Assembly: GCA_964483465.1 (NCBI GenBank)
Contig: CAZABG010000028.1
Location: 1 to 27,756 of the forward strand
Direction of reading: 5' to 3'
Length of the DNA: 27,756 nt
Source of the DNA: CAZABG01 sp964483465
Lineage (GTDB): Bacteria; Chlamydiota; Chlamydiia; Chlamydiales; Parachlamydiaceae
The notes under the pieces were generated by a model. It was not told where the DNA came from. It ran no database searches and saw nothing but the letters and a program-made list of their open reading frames with translations. A program made the position numbers and the translations under genes. This document shows, in pieces, positions 15,753 to 24,136 of this stretch (position 1 is its first letter; every line of letters begins with the position of its first letter).

Positions 15753-17809
15753 TTATTCTCCAGCTGACGTAAGAACCAGTCGTGAATGGCATGAGGATTT
15801 TCGCTAAGCCGATTTTCGCTTAAAGTATTATAAAGGGGAACGGCAACAACGGGTTTTGGAGATTCAAGAACGTAGGAGAATCCTGCTTTTTCGATGGCTG
15901 CATTTAATTCATCAAGGTTTAAACCTTCAAACTCATATAAAAGGCTTAAGAGGTCAAGCTTCGCTTTTTTTTCTGCCGCTTCTTTTTCATTTTCAAAAGA
16001 TTTCAGAGCATTTTTGTATTTCTTTTGGTCAGTCTTTTTTCCTGAATCGAGATATTGCTTGAGCGCTTTTTCAACACTGGCTTTAGCCTTTTCAATTTGT
16101 TGCTCTTGGGTCTTGTGAATATGAATGATCGCGTGTTCAAGCGGTGTTTTTAATTTAGGCGGAGCTTCAAAAAGAGTATCGTCAGGAATTTCAGCTATCG
16201 CCACTTCCTCGTTTTTCGGAAGCGATCCATAGTTAATTTCTGCAATTTGAACTTCAGGGGTAATAGGTACGCTTACAGGTTTTGCGACCGCATCTAAATT
16301 CGCTTCCACCTTCGGCACTTCTTTATCCATAATAATCTGGGAAGAGCGAATCGTGCCTTTTGTATCGTACTTTAAATAGGCGAGTAAATAATTGGCGTCA
16401 GGCTGGATTTCTTTTAAACCTTTCAATGTTCGAGTGGCAGATTCTATTCCTTCTGTCGTATAAAGAATGAGATTTGGCAGCTTCTTTAAAATTTCAAGCT
16501 CTGATTTTAACATCTGTAGTTCGTGCGACGATGTTTCAAGCACAGCAAAATGAGAAACTTTTTTTATTAACTGATCGCTGAAATAGTGGTAGCGGGGAGC
16601 GTTGTAGATAAGGTTTTCGGCGCCCGGTCTTAAAAACTGCACCGCTTTTGGGGGAGCAAAGTCAGGTTTACGAACTCCTTTTGCAAGCTGGCTTAAGGGT
16701 ATGAGCTCGCCTCTTTTAACAATTTCAGAAATTTGACCCGCATTAACACCGTCAAGGGTGTTAAGGTTGGCAAGTATTCTATTTAATGTTTTCAGATCGG
16801 CAATTTTTCTAAGCTCCATCGTAGTCGAGTCGACAATAATCGAGTTTTTTGGAATCAGCCACTGAATCCATGAGGGAGCAGGATGAGCTACAAGCAAAAA
16901 CCGAGAGAGGTCGTTTGAGGTGTACACTCTTAATAAATAGGAAGTGTTGCCAAATACGCCTTGCGCATCCAATTTTAAGGAGGAAGCAGAGCCGTACGGA
17001 AGCGTTGCTAAAAGATTATTTTGAATAAACTCGGGATCTGACCAATTATGCTTTTGAGGAGAAATGTGATTCAGCTGGGCGTACGTAAAGGCCATGGCGA
17101 TATCGGATAGCGACTCGGCTGTCATGAGCTCTTCATGCCCGCTTTCTTCCGAAGCTCTCAAGTAACTTTCAAGGCCAACAATTAAGGAAGCAATAATGAA
17201 GATTCCGAAAAATATGGAAAAATATCGAAAATAGCGGAACGGCTTTTTAGGGTTAGGGAAGCTAAAGGGTCTTTTCTCTCTTTCAAAAGGGGATTTTTCG
17301 GTTAAATAATCGACATCTTTTAATGAGCGCTTAGCTCTCGGCTCGTTTTTAACTTTTTTTATAGGAACGGTGACAATTTCTTGCTCGGGCTCTTCTTCTA
17401 TATCTAGCGGCTTTGGAGTGAGCTCTTCGAGCTTTTTGAGCTCTTTTTGCAGTTCTAGGTCTGGGTCGAGGGGTTTAAGGACTGGCTCCACTTGCACTTG
17501 GGGAGGAGGGGGCGGTGTTAGGTCGTCGCCAAGCGATAATTCGATCTGTTTAATTTTAAGGATTTCGCCATATGACAACTTTTTTTTATAAAAAGGGAGA
17601 CCGTTAATGGATACAAAGGGGTCATTGGCAAGATTCGTTACTAAAAAGTCAGGCCCGCGCTTTTCAATTTTGACGTGTTCCGCCTTGAGGCCTCTCCCAG
17701 GAAAGGATAAATGCACCGTAGAGGTAAGGCCATCCCCGATCAAAAGGGTATCTTCGTTGAATAAATGACTTTTTTTACTTCCCTCGGAAGTCTCTATAAG
17801 TTTAAACAT
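15749..17809 (-). CDS. FHA-domain single-pass membrane protein, unknown function
   Basis: 686 residues. The N-terminal 1-95 is FHA-like (TLLIGDG, LKAEHVKI, FVSINGLPF, GEILKIKQIELSLG). The Arg after the first Gly and the Ser three before His45, which bind phosphothreonine, are replaced, so it may not bind phosphopeptides. A Pro/Glu-rich linker follows (98-185), then one membrane helix at about 195-213. The remaining 470 residues, probably periplasmic, include a region near 330-390 dense in Leu/Ile and a Lys/Glu-rich coiled coil at about 555-640. The layout of degenerate FHA, one helix and a periplasmic part recalls SctD/PrgH ring proteins of type III secretion, but I see no convincing SctD similarity beyond that. 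Promoter candidate upstream; coupled to the YihY gene. Confidence 0.82.
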   Translation of the reverse strand: MFKLIETSEGSKKSHLFNEDTLLIGDGLTSTVHLSFPGRGLKAEHVKIEKRGPDFLVTNLANDPFVSINGLPFYKKKLSYGEILKIKQIELSLGDDLTPPPPPQVQVEPVLKPLDPDLELQKELKKLEELTPKPLDIEEEPEQEIVTVPIKKVKNEPRAKRSLKDVDYLTEKSPFEREKRPFSFPNPKKPFRYFRYFSIFFGIFIIASLIVGLESYLRASEESGHEELMTAESLSDIAMAFTYAQLNHISPQKHNWSDPEFIQNNLLATLPYGSASSLKLDAQGVFGNTSYLLRVYTSNDLSRFLLVAHPAPSWIQWLIPKNSIIVDSTTMELRKIADLKTLNRILANLNTLDGVNAGQISEIVKRGELIPLSQLAKGVRKPDFAPPKAVQFLRPGAENLIYNAPRYHYFSDQLIKKVSHFAVLETSSHELQMLKSELEILKKLPNLILYTTEGIESATRTLKGLKEIQPDANYLLAYLKYDTKGTIRSSQIIMDKEVPKVEANLDAVAKPVSVPITPEVQIAEINYGSLPKNEEVAIAEIPDDTLFEAPPKLKTPLEHAIIHIHKTQEQQIEKAKASVEKALKQYLDSGKKTDQKKYKNALKSFENEKEAAEKKAKLDLLSLLYEFEGLNLDELNAAIEKAGFSYVLESPKPVVAVPLYNTLSENRLSENPHAIHDWFLRQLENK

Positions 17810-17825
17810 GGGGGATCAACCCTCT

Positions 17826-17854
17826 TTTCTACCACAGGGAGAGCCTATAGTCAA
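17826..17854 (-). promoter_or_regulatory. Candidate promoter for the FHA-YihY(-hisS-aspS-mip) genes
   Basis: On the minus strand TTGACT (17854-17849), a 17-base spacer, and TAGAAA (17831-17826). The -35 box matches five of six and the -10 box four of six. It lies just before the start codon at 17809. Confidence 0.5.
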
Positions 17855-17879
17855 GGAAAGAGCATCCTTATAAAATTCA

Positions 17880-17909
17880 TTGACTTAAGGTTAAATAACC
17901 TTTTATAAT
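17880..17909 (+). promoter_or_regulatory. uhpC promoter, sigma-66/70 type
   Basis: TTGACT (17880-17885), an 18-base spacer, and a perfect TATAAT (17904-17909). This is the best promoter in the window. Start of transcription would be near 17916, leaving a leader of about 110 bases before uhpC. Confidence 0.8.
17887..17902. promoter_or_regulatory. Perfect palindrome in the promoter spacer, candidate operator
   Basis: AAGGTTA AA TAACCTT, two 7-base arms around two bases. It fills almost the whole spacer between the -35 and -10 boxes of the uhpC promoter. A dimeric repressor bound here would block RNA polymerase. Confidence 0.55.
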
Positions 17910-17940
17910 AGTCAAATCTCTCTAGTAAAAAAATTTGACT
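17910..17940 (+). repeat. Inverted repeat in the uhpC leader
   Basis: AGTCAAAT (17910-17917) and ATTTGACT (17933-17940) are perfect 8-base arms 15 bases apart, beginning at the predicted transcription start. It could be a second operator or an mRNA 5' hairpin. Confidence 0.4.
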
Positions 17941-18025
17941 TGAGCAAAAAAATTTAAATGGGCAATAAACAAACCACTTTATTTGGCATGTCCGTTCGTA
18001 AATTGAACATCTATGGAGTAGTTGC

Positions 18026-19369
18026 GTGAGCCGATTTCTAGATCTTTTTAAACCAGCCCCATTCGAACCTGAAATTAAAGATCCTGAAGAGCTAAAGTCA
18101 AAATATAATTATTGGCGCATCCGTATTTTTTATTCGATGTTTGTTGGATACGCCCTTTATTATGTCACTAGAAAAAGCTTTACTTTTGCGATGCCGGCAA
18201 TTGCTGCCGACCTCAATCTTGATAAGTCTGACTTGGGTATCTTAGGGTCAATTTTTGCCATTTCATACGGAATTTCAAAATTTGCAAGCGGTGTTATTGC
18301 CGACCAGGCAAACCCTCGATATTTCATGGCATTCGGCTTATTAATGACCGGCGTTGTCAATATTTTATTTGGACTTTCCTCCTCGGTATTCCTTTTCGCC
18401 CTTTTTTGGGGCTTCAATGGTTGGTTTCAAGGGTTTGGCTGGCCGCCTTGCGCAAGATATTTGACTCATTGGTATTCCAAATCGGAACGCGGCTCGTGGT
18501 GGTCGACTTGGAATATTTCCCATAATGTGGGAGCCTTTACCATTCCTTGGATGGCCGGTTTTCTCATCTACTTTTTTGACTGGCGCTGGGCGATGTATAT
18601 TCCCGGAATAATTTGTATTCTCGGCGGTCTTTTCCTCGTTAACCGTCTTCGCGATACGCCCCAGTCTCTAGGCCTTCCTTCCGTTGAAAAATTCCGACAC
18701 GATACAACCGATGTTAAAGAAGCGGGAGAAGATGTTCATCTGTCTCCGAAACAGATTCTGTTCAATTTTATTATTAACAACCGATTTATCTGGATCCTGG
18801 CATTCGCGTATTTTTTCGTATATGTTGTTCGCCAGGGGGTAAATGATTGGACCGCCTATTATCTCATTGAAACTAAGCAGTATTCACCTATCGTCGCAAA
18901 CGGTACCGTCTCTTTATTCGAGATTGGAGGCATGGTAGGAACGCTTGTTGCCGGCTGGTCATCTGATCGTCTTTTCAAAGCAAGGAGAGGTCCGGTCAAC
19001 TTGATTTACGCAGTCGGCCTTTTTGTTGCGATCATGGGATTCTGGTATGTCGATATGAAGGTACCTCTTTACGATTCGATTGCCATTTTCTTGATTGGCT
19101 TCATGGTTTTTGGTCCGCAAATGATGATCGGCATGCAGGCGGCAGAACTTTGTCCTAAGAATGCGGCAGCTACCGCTACCGGATTTGTTGGAACTTTTGC
19201 CTATCTTGGCGCCGCATCGGCTGGATTTCCTCTCGGTTACGTAACAAAAAACTGGGGATGGGACGGCTACTTTTGGTTCTTAGCGATTTGCGCGTCTCTT
19301 TCCGTTTTATTGCTAATTCCTTTGTGGAACACGTCGAAAAAGCCAGAGCCTGTAAAAGCTTCGGTTTAA
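18026..19369 (+). CDS. uhpC: Hexose-phosphate:phosphate antiporter
   Basis: Organophosphate:phosphate antiporter of the MFS. The Chlamydia pneumoniae UhpC is known to take up host glucose-6-phosphate in exchange for phosphate. 447 residues with about 12 membrane helices. The start is GTG at 18026, with GGAG seven bases upstream; an ATG at 18013 runs straight into a stop. The family region YYVTRKSFTFAMP carries Arg49, the expected phosphate-binding Arg of helix 1. WYSKSERGSWWSTWNISHNVG is the OPA signature, and GMQAAELCPKNAAATATGF lies near the C-terminus. It is monocistronic or first before dnaE, has a strong promoter and a spacer palindrome, and ends before a long hairpin. Confidence 0.95.
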   Translation: MSRFLDLFKPAPFEPEIKDPEELKSKYNYWRIRIFYSMFVGYALYYVTRKSFTFAMPAIAADLNLDKSDLGILGSIFAISYGISKFASGVIADQANPRYFMAFGLLMTGVVNILFGLSSSVFLFALFWGFNGWFQGFGWPPCARYLTHWYSKSERGSWWSTWNISHNVGAFTIPWMAGFLIYFFDWRWAMYIPGIICILGGLFLVNRLRDTPQSLGLPSVEKFRHDTTDVKEAGEDVHLSPKQILFNFIINNRFIWILAFAYFFVYVVRQGVNDWTAYYLIETKQYSPIVANGTVSLFEIGGMVGTLVAGWSSDRLFKARRGPVNLIYAVGLFVAIMGFWYVDMKVPLYDSIAIFLIGFMVFGPQMMIGMQAAELCPKNAAATATGFVGTFAYLGAASAGFPLGYVTKNWGWDGYFWFLAICASLSVLLLIPLWNTSKKPEPVKASV

Positions 19370-19380
19370 ACGACTTTAAT

Positions 19381-19428
19381 GTGCCTGGATTGACCTGATT
19401 ACTATCAAGGTTCAGTCAATTCGGGCAC
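19381..19428 (+). terminator. Long imperfect hairpin between uhpC and dnaE
   Basis: GTGCCTGGATTGACCTGA pairs with TTCAGTCAATTCGGGCAC using two G-U pairs and one bulge, around a loop of about 12 bases. It begins 12 bases after the uhpC stop. No U-tract follows, so it may protect or process the uhpC mRNA end instead of, or as well as, terminating. Confidence 0.5.
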
Positions 19429-19484
19429 GATAAAGAGTACAATTTCACGTTACAAAATTATTGGATGCCTATATCCTATGCGGC

Positions 19485-22400
19485 ATGTGGGCATCTCTTC
19501 ATAATCATTCGCAATATTCAATTCTCGACGGCGCAATTCCAATTCAAAAACTTAGCTCAAAAGCGGTGGAAGCGGAATGTTCTGCAATTGCACTAACCGA
19601 TCATGGCGCTCTTTTTGGCTCGGTTGAATTTTATAAAGCCTGTAAAGAAGTCAAAGTTAAGCCCATAATAGGCTGTGAGCTTTATGTGGGTCCGGAAAGC
19701 CGATTTGACAAAAAGAAAGAATACAATCAACGCTCCGCACATCATCTAACGCTTCTTGCTAAAAATAAAGCAGGCTATCAAAACCTCGCAAAACTCTCTT
19801 CCATCGGGTATTTGGAAGGTTTTTACTACAATCCGAGAATCGATCTCGATGTTTTAAAAAAACATTCAGACGGGCTTATTTGCTTATCCGGCTGTTCAAA
19901 CTCCCATCTTTCGAAAACCCTTCTATTGGGCAAGGAAGAGGAGATTCAAAGTACGATCGCATTTTATCGCGATCTCTTTAAAGACGACTACTATTTTGAA
20001 TTGCAGCGCCATGAAATGTCTGAAGATGATTTGCGATCGCACGGCTTTTATCAGGAAAGCTGGCTTCTTCAATACTATCATGATTATGTTCAGAAACAGA
20101 AGAGAGTAAATGAACGTTTAGTTGAGCTATCGAAAGAATTGGGCATAAAAGTCGTGGCGACAACCAATGCACACTATCTTGAAAAAGGGGATTATCAAGC
20201 CCACGAGATTTTGCTTAACATTCAATCAGGTGAGCCGATTGAAAATGTTGAAAAGGATTCTTACGGCAATATTAAGCAGCGCCTCCCTAATCCAAAGAGA
20301 AAAGTTTTTCCTTCGCATGAGTACTATTTTAAAAGCTATTCTGAGATGAAAGCGCTTTATCAGGATATACCTGAAGCGCTTTCAAATACGCTTGAAGTTG
20401 CTGAAAAATGTACCCTTGAGCTCGACTTCAAAACAAAACATTATCCGGTCTATAAAGCTCCTGAAAATCTATCTAGCGAAGACTATCTTAAGAAGCTTTG
20501 CGAAGAGGGCATACCCAAGCGATATACGCCCGAAAGGCTTGCCAAAGTACAAGAGTTCTTTCCCAATAAGGATCCTTTAGAAGTCGTAAAAGAGCGGCTT
20601 ACCTATGAACTTTCGGTCATCCAGCCGAAAGGCATGAGCGACTATTTGCTTATTGTTTGGGATTTTATTCATTGGGCAAAAACTAGCGGCATTCCGATGG
20701 GGCCAGGGCGTGGTTCTGGAGCGGGTTCGATCGTTCTTTACTTGATCGGTGTGACTGATATCGAGCCGATTCGTTTCAGTTTATTCTTTGAGCGTTTTAT
20801 TAACCCGGAACGTATTTCTTATCCTGATATCGACGTCGACATTTGCATGGATAGGAGAAACGAGGTTATCAATTACACGCTTAATAAGTATGGAAAGGAT
20901 AACGTCGCCCAGATTATTACCTTCGGTACCATGAAAGCGAAGATGGTAATCCGCGATGTTGGACGGGTTCTTAACGTGCCTCTTGCTAAAGTAAATGAGA
21001 TTGCAAAGCTTGTTCCCGAAGATTTGAACATCACTCTTGAAAAAGCGTTAGAAAAAGATCCTGACTTGAAACGCATGTCAGAAGAGGATGAAGAAGCGAA
21101 GCGCATTATATCGATGGGAAAAATCCTTGAAGGATCAATCCGCAATACCGGCATCCATGCGGCAGGTATTATCATAGCTGGCGAACCTTTAACAGAATAC
21201 ATTCCGGTATGCGTCGCGAAAGATGCCGATATGCCCGTAACTCAATACTCGATGAAACCTGTCGAGATGGTGGGGATGTTAAAAGTTGACTTTTTAGGCC
21301 TTAAGACGCTGACAGCCATAAAAATGGCGGTTGAAAGTGTGCGCAGGCGCTATGGAAAAGAAATCGACTGGATCAATTTGCCGCTCGATGATCAGCCCGC
21401 TTTCAATCTTTTGAATAAAGGAGAAACCCTTGGCGTATTTCAGCTAGAGTCTGGAGGGATGCAGGACTTAGCTTCACGTCTGCATCTAGACAAGTTTGAA
21501 GAGATTATTGCGGTGGGTGCGCTCTATCGCCCAGGTCCGATGGATATGATTCCGAGTTTTATCAATAGAAAGCATGGACGCGAGCCTATTGATTATGATC
21601 ATCCGTGGATGGAGAGTATACTTTCCGAAACTTATGGAATCATGGTTTATCAAGAGCAGGTGATGCAAATCGCGCAAAAGCTTGCCAATTATTCGCTTGG
21701 AGAAGGGGATGTCCTGCGTCGAGCGATGGGTAAAAAAGATGCCGCCGAGATGTCGCGTCAAAGAGAAAAATTCAAATCGGGCGCTTTGCAAAACAGTATA
21801 TCGGAAGAAGTGGCGACTCAAATTTTTGACAAAATGGAAAAATTTGCGTCCTATGGATTTAATAAATCGCATGCGGCAGCTTATGGTTATCTCTCTTATG
21901 TAACCGCCTATTTCAAGTCGAACTATCCAGGTGAATGGATGGCAGCTTTAATGACATGCGATAGACACGATATTTCGAAGCTTTCTAAGTTTATCCGTGA
22001 AGCTGTGACCATGGGATTAAAGGTCCTTCCGCCCGATGTCAATGAAGCAGGTGTATTATTCCAGGCGACGCCGGAGGGCATTCGTTTTGCCTTGAGCGGA
22101 ATAAAAGGGGTTGGAGAAGGAGTTGTAGAAGCTATTTTAGATGAGCGTGAAAAGCGGGGCCGTTTCTTAAGCCTGTACGATTTTATCAAGCGTCTAGATG
22201 TGAAAAAAGTGGGCAAGAAGGCGTGCGAGAGCTTAATTGAAGCGGGTTGCTTTGATTTTACAGGCTGGAGCCGCGATAGCCTTTTAATATCGGTCGATCC
22301 AATTTACGAAGCTGTGTCGCGCGATCAAAAAGAGAAGGCCTCAGGCTTTATGAACTTCTTTGATTTGATGGGAGAGAAGCACGAAGAAAAATTTGAAAAA

Positions 22401-23177
22401 GCCCCTAAAGTAATTGCGCCTAGCACACACGAGGCGCGTTTATTAAAAGAGAAGGAGCTTCTCGGGTTTTTTCTTACCGGCCATCCGATGGATAAATATA
22501 AAGAGATTATGGTTCGTCTATCCTGCGTTCCTTTTTCAAAAGTAGATGAACTTCCTCACGATTCGGTCGTAAGAACCGCTTTTATTATTGAAACGATCCA
22601 AATACGCTTCTCGTCAAAATCGCAGAAAAAATTTGCCATTCTAATGGTAAGCGACGGATTTCAGTCGCATGAGCTTCCTATTTGGCCTGAAATGTTTGAA
22701 GAAAAAAGTACGCTCTTGCGGGAAAATCAGCTCATTTATGCCATACTCCACGTTGATAGAAAGGAAGAAGCTTTAAAGCTTGGCGCCAAATGGCTGCACG
22801 ATTTGACTCTTGCCGATGAAAATATGATTCAGGAGTCGGATCTGGCCTTCGATAAGGCGAAATCGCAGATTCAACGTTTTAATCAGGCGAAGGCTCAGCA
22901 AAAAGATCGTCCTGAAAAACCTAAAGCGGAAGCAAAGGTGGAAAAAATGGAGCCTGTAAAAATTGAACTTGACGTAGCGAAAGTGAGGCTCAGCCATATC
23001 CTCAGATTTAAAGAAATGTTTGAGGCTAACCGCGGAGCCACGCCTGTTGATCTCGTATTTCTATCAGGTAAAGAGGTTAAAGCCGTCATTACCCTGGATG
23101 GGAAATGGGGCGTTAATTTTAATGATGATTTGAAAGCTAAAATTAAAAAATTTGACTCCTGCAGAAGGATAGACTAA
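19485..23177 (+). CDS. dnaE: DNA polymerase III alpha subunit
   Basis: Replicative polymerase of the C family. I start it at the ATG at 19485 (1230 residues, MWASLHNHSQYSILDG), which matches homologues; the frame opens with a TTG at 19461. The N-terminal PHP domain keeps LHNHS, TDHG, GCELYV, HHLTLL and LSGC. The polymerase palm has GPGRGSGAGS, and PDIDVD at 447-452 with Asp448 and Asp450; the third catalytic Asp is at 602 in KVDFLGLKTL. The tandem HhH, beta-clamp and OB regions follow (ALSGIKGVGEG, then RLLKEKELLGFFLTGHPMD). The last 150 residues are Lys/Glu-rich. No ribosome binding site is visible. The TPR gene starts 11 bases later. Confidence 0.97.
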   Translation: MWASLHNHSQYSILDGAIPIQKLSSKAVEAECSAIALTDHGALFGSVEFYKACKEVKVKPIIGCELYVGPESRFDKKKEYNQRSAHHLTLLAKNKAGYQNLAKLSSIGYLEGFYYNPRIDLDVLKKHSDGLICLSGCSNSHLSKTLLLGKEEEIQSTIAFYRDLFKDDYYFELQRHEMSEDDLRSHGFYQESWLLQYYHDYVQKQKRVNERLVELSKELGIKVVATTNAHYLEKGDYQAHEILLNIQSGEPIENVEKDSYGNIKQRLPNPKRKVFPSHEYYFKSYSEMKALYQDIPEALSNTLEVAEKCTLELDFKTKHYPVYKAPENLSSEDYLKKLCEEGIPKRYTPERLAKVQEFFPNKDPLEVVKERLTYELSVIQPKGMSDYLLIVWDFIHWAKTSGIPMGPGRGSGAGSIVLYLIGVTDIEPIRFSLFFERFINPERISYPDIDVDICMDRRNEVINYTLNKYGKDNVAQIITFGTMKAKMVIRDVGRVLNVPLAKVNEIAKLVPEDLNITLEKALEKDPDLKRMSEEDEEAKRIISMGKILEGSIRNTGIHAAGIIIAGEPLTEYIPVCVAKDADMPVTQYSMKPVEMVGMLKVDFLGLKTLTAIKMAVESVRRRYGKEIDWINLPLDDQPAFNLLNKGETLGVFQLESGGMQDLASRLHLDKFEEIIAVGALYRPGPMDMIPSFINRKHGREPIDYDHPWMESILSETYGIMVYQEQVMQIAQKLANYSLGEGDVLRRAMGKKDAAEMSRQREKFKSGALQNSISEEVATQIFDKMEKFASYGFNKSHAAAYGYLSYVTAYFKSNYPGEWMAALMTCDRHDISKLSKFIREAVTMGLKVLPPDVNEAGVLFQATPEGIRFALSGIKGVGEGVVEAILDEREKRGRFLSLYDFIKRLDVKKVGKKACESLIEAGCFDFTGWSRDSLLISVDPIYEAVSRDQKEKASGFMNFFDLMGEKHEEKFEKAPKVIAPSTHEARLLKEKELLGFFLTGHPMDKYKEIMVRLSCVPFSKVDELPHDSVVRTAFIIETIQIRFSSKSQKKFAILMVSDGFQSHELPIWPEMFEEKSTLLRENQLIYAILHVDRKEEALKLGAKWLHDLTLADENMIQESDLAFDKAKSQIQRFNQAKAQQKDRPEKPKAEAKVEKMEPVKIELDVAKVRLSHILRFKEMFEANRGATPVDLVFLSGKEVKAVITLDGKWGVNFNDDLKAKIKKFDSCRRID

Positions 23178-23188
23178 AATTTTCCACT

Positions 23189-24136
23189 ATGACACGCATA
23201 TTCTTTATCTTATCTTGCTTATTGGCTCTACATTTGAATGGAGCTTATGTTTTAACTGATCATGGCTTAATCAATACCAAGAGATTAGCCGTCTATTCTT
23301 GTGAAGAGCACTATCGAATTGCATGCGATGCATTTGAGAGAGGCGATTTTAAAGAGGCACAAGAGAACTTTGGTATTGTATCCATTAACTTTCCAAATAG
23401 TCAGTTAGGGATTGATTCCACTTTTTTCAGCGGAGTTTGCTTGTACGAGTTAGGAGAGCTGGATATTGCTAACGAAGAATTTTCAGAATATTTAAAACGC
23501 CAATCTTCTCCCCGTTATTTTCAAGATACTATGACATATAAGTTTTGTATCGCGAACGAATTCAGACAGGGTGCAAAGCGGAGGTTTTTAGGAACAAAAC
23601 AACTTCCTAAATGGGCGTCTGCCAATTCCCTTTCATTAAAGATATATGACGAGATCATAATCTCTATGCCTTGCCACGATTATGCGGCGCATTCCCTCTA
23701 TTGTAAGGGCTATATGCTATGGTTAAAAGGGGAATATCAAGAAAGTGTCGATAGCTTCCAAACCCTTATCCGCCGCTTTCCGAAACATGAACTCGCTCCA
23801 GAATGCTATCTTGCTATAAACCGCGTCTATATAGAGCAATGTGAATGGGAATTCCAAAATCCCGATTTGCTTCAATTGGCAGAGATCAATTGCAAAAGGT
23901 TTAAACAGGATTACCCTCGTGATGAAAGATGCAATACCGCCTATGAAGATTTCCAGCGTCTAAAAGAAACTTATGCCAATGGTCTTTATAAAACGGGCAA
24001 GTTTTACGAAAAACAATGCGAATCCGATGCGGCAGTTATCTACTACAAAAACGCCATTAAGCAATTTCCTGATACCCATGTAGCAGAAAAATGCCGTATT
24101 AAGGTTTGCGAGTTGGGGGGAGATGAAACCCTCTAG
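23189..24136 (+). CDS. Exported TPR protein, BamD/YbgF-like architecture
   Basis: 315 residues with a signal peptide (MTRIFFILSCLLALHLNGA, cleavage before YVL). The mature part is made of TPR-like helix pairs: ACDAFERGDFKEAQENFGIV near 46-65, LYELGELDIANEEFSEYL, the typical LWLKGEYQESVDSFQTLIRRFP in the middle, and KQCESDAAVIYYKNAIKQFP near the end. This resembles BamD or CpoB/YbgF but is longer and has no usable lipobox. It occupies the place of the chlamydial hypothetical genes after dnaE (CT546/CT547). Its last 14 bases overlap the LptE-like gene. Outer-membrane or periplasmic assembly is a reasonable guess from family and neighbours. Confidence 0.85.
   Translation: MTRIFFILSCLLALHLNGAYVLTDHGLINTKRLAVYSCEEHYRIACDAFERGDFKEAQENFGIVSINFPNSQLGIDSTFFSGVCLYELGELDIANEEFSEYLKRQSSPRYFQDTMTYKFCIANEFRQGAKRRFLGTKQLPKWASANSLSLKIYDEIIISMPCHDYAAHSLYCKGYMLWLKGEYQESVDSFQTLIRRFPKHELAPECYLAINRVYIEQCEWEFQNPDLLQLAEINCKRFKQDYPRDERCNTAYEDFQRLKETYANGLYKTGKFYEKQCESDAAVIYYKNAIKQFPDTHVAEKCRIKVCELGGDETL

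Noticed and set aside
15749..17809. Direct call of the FHA protein as type III secretion SctD (CdsD)
   Set aside because: The architecture is similar but no sequence motif supports it and no other secretion genes are nearby.
17935..17965. Second uhpC promoter starting from TTGACT at 17935-17940
   Set aside because: No -10-like box at acceptable spacing; the TTGACT is better explained as an arm of the inverted repeat.
21486..21872. 128-codon minus-strand frame, and a 109-codon one at 20873-21202, opposite dnaE
   Set aside because: They lie opposite conserved polymerase motifs, lack recognisable domains and have no ribosome binding sites; codon-composition shadows.
23189..23221. Lipobox-like ILSC at residues 7-10 of the TPR protein
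   Set aside because: The Cys lies too early, with the hydrophobic stretch continuing after it; it is read as an ordinary signal peptide.
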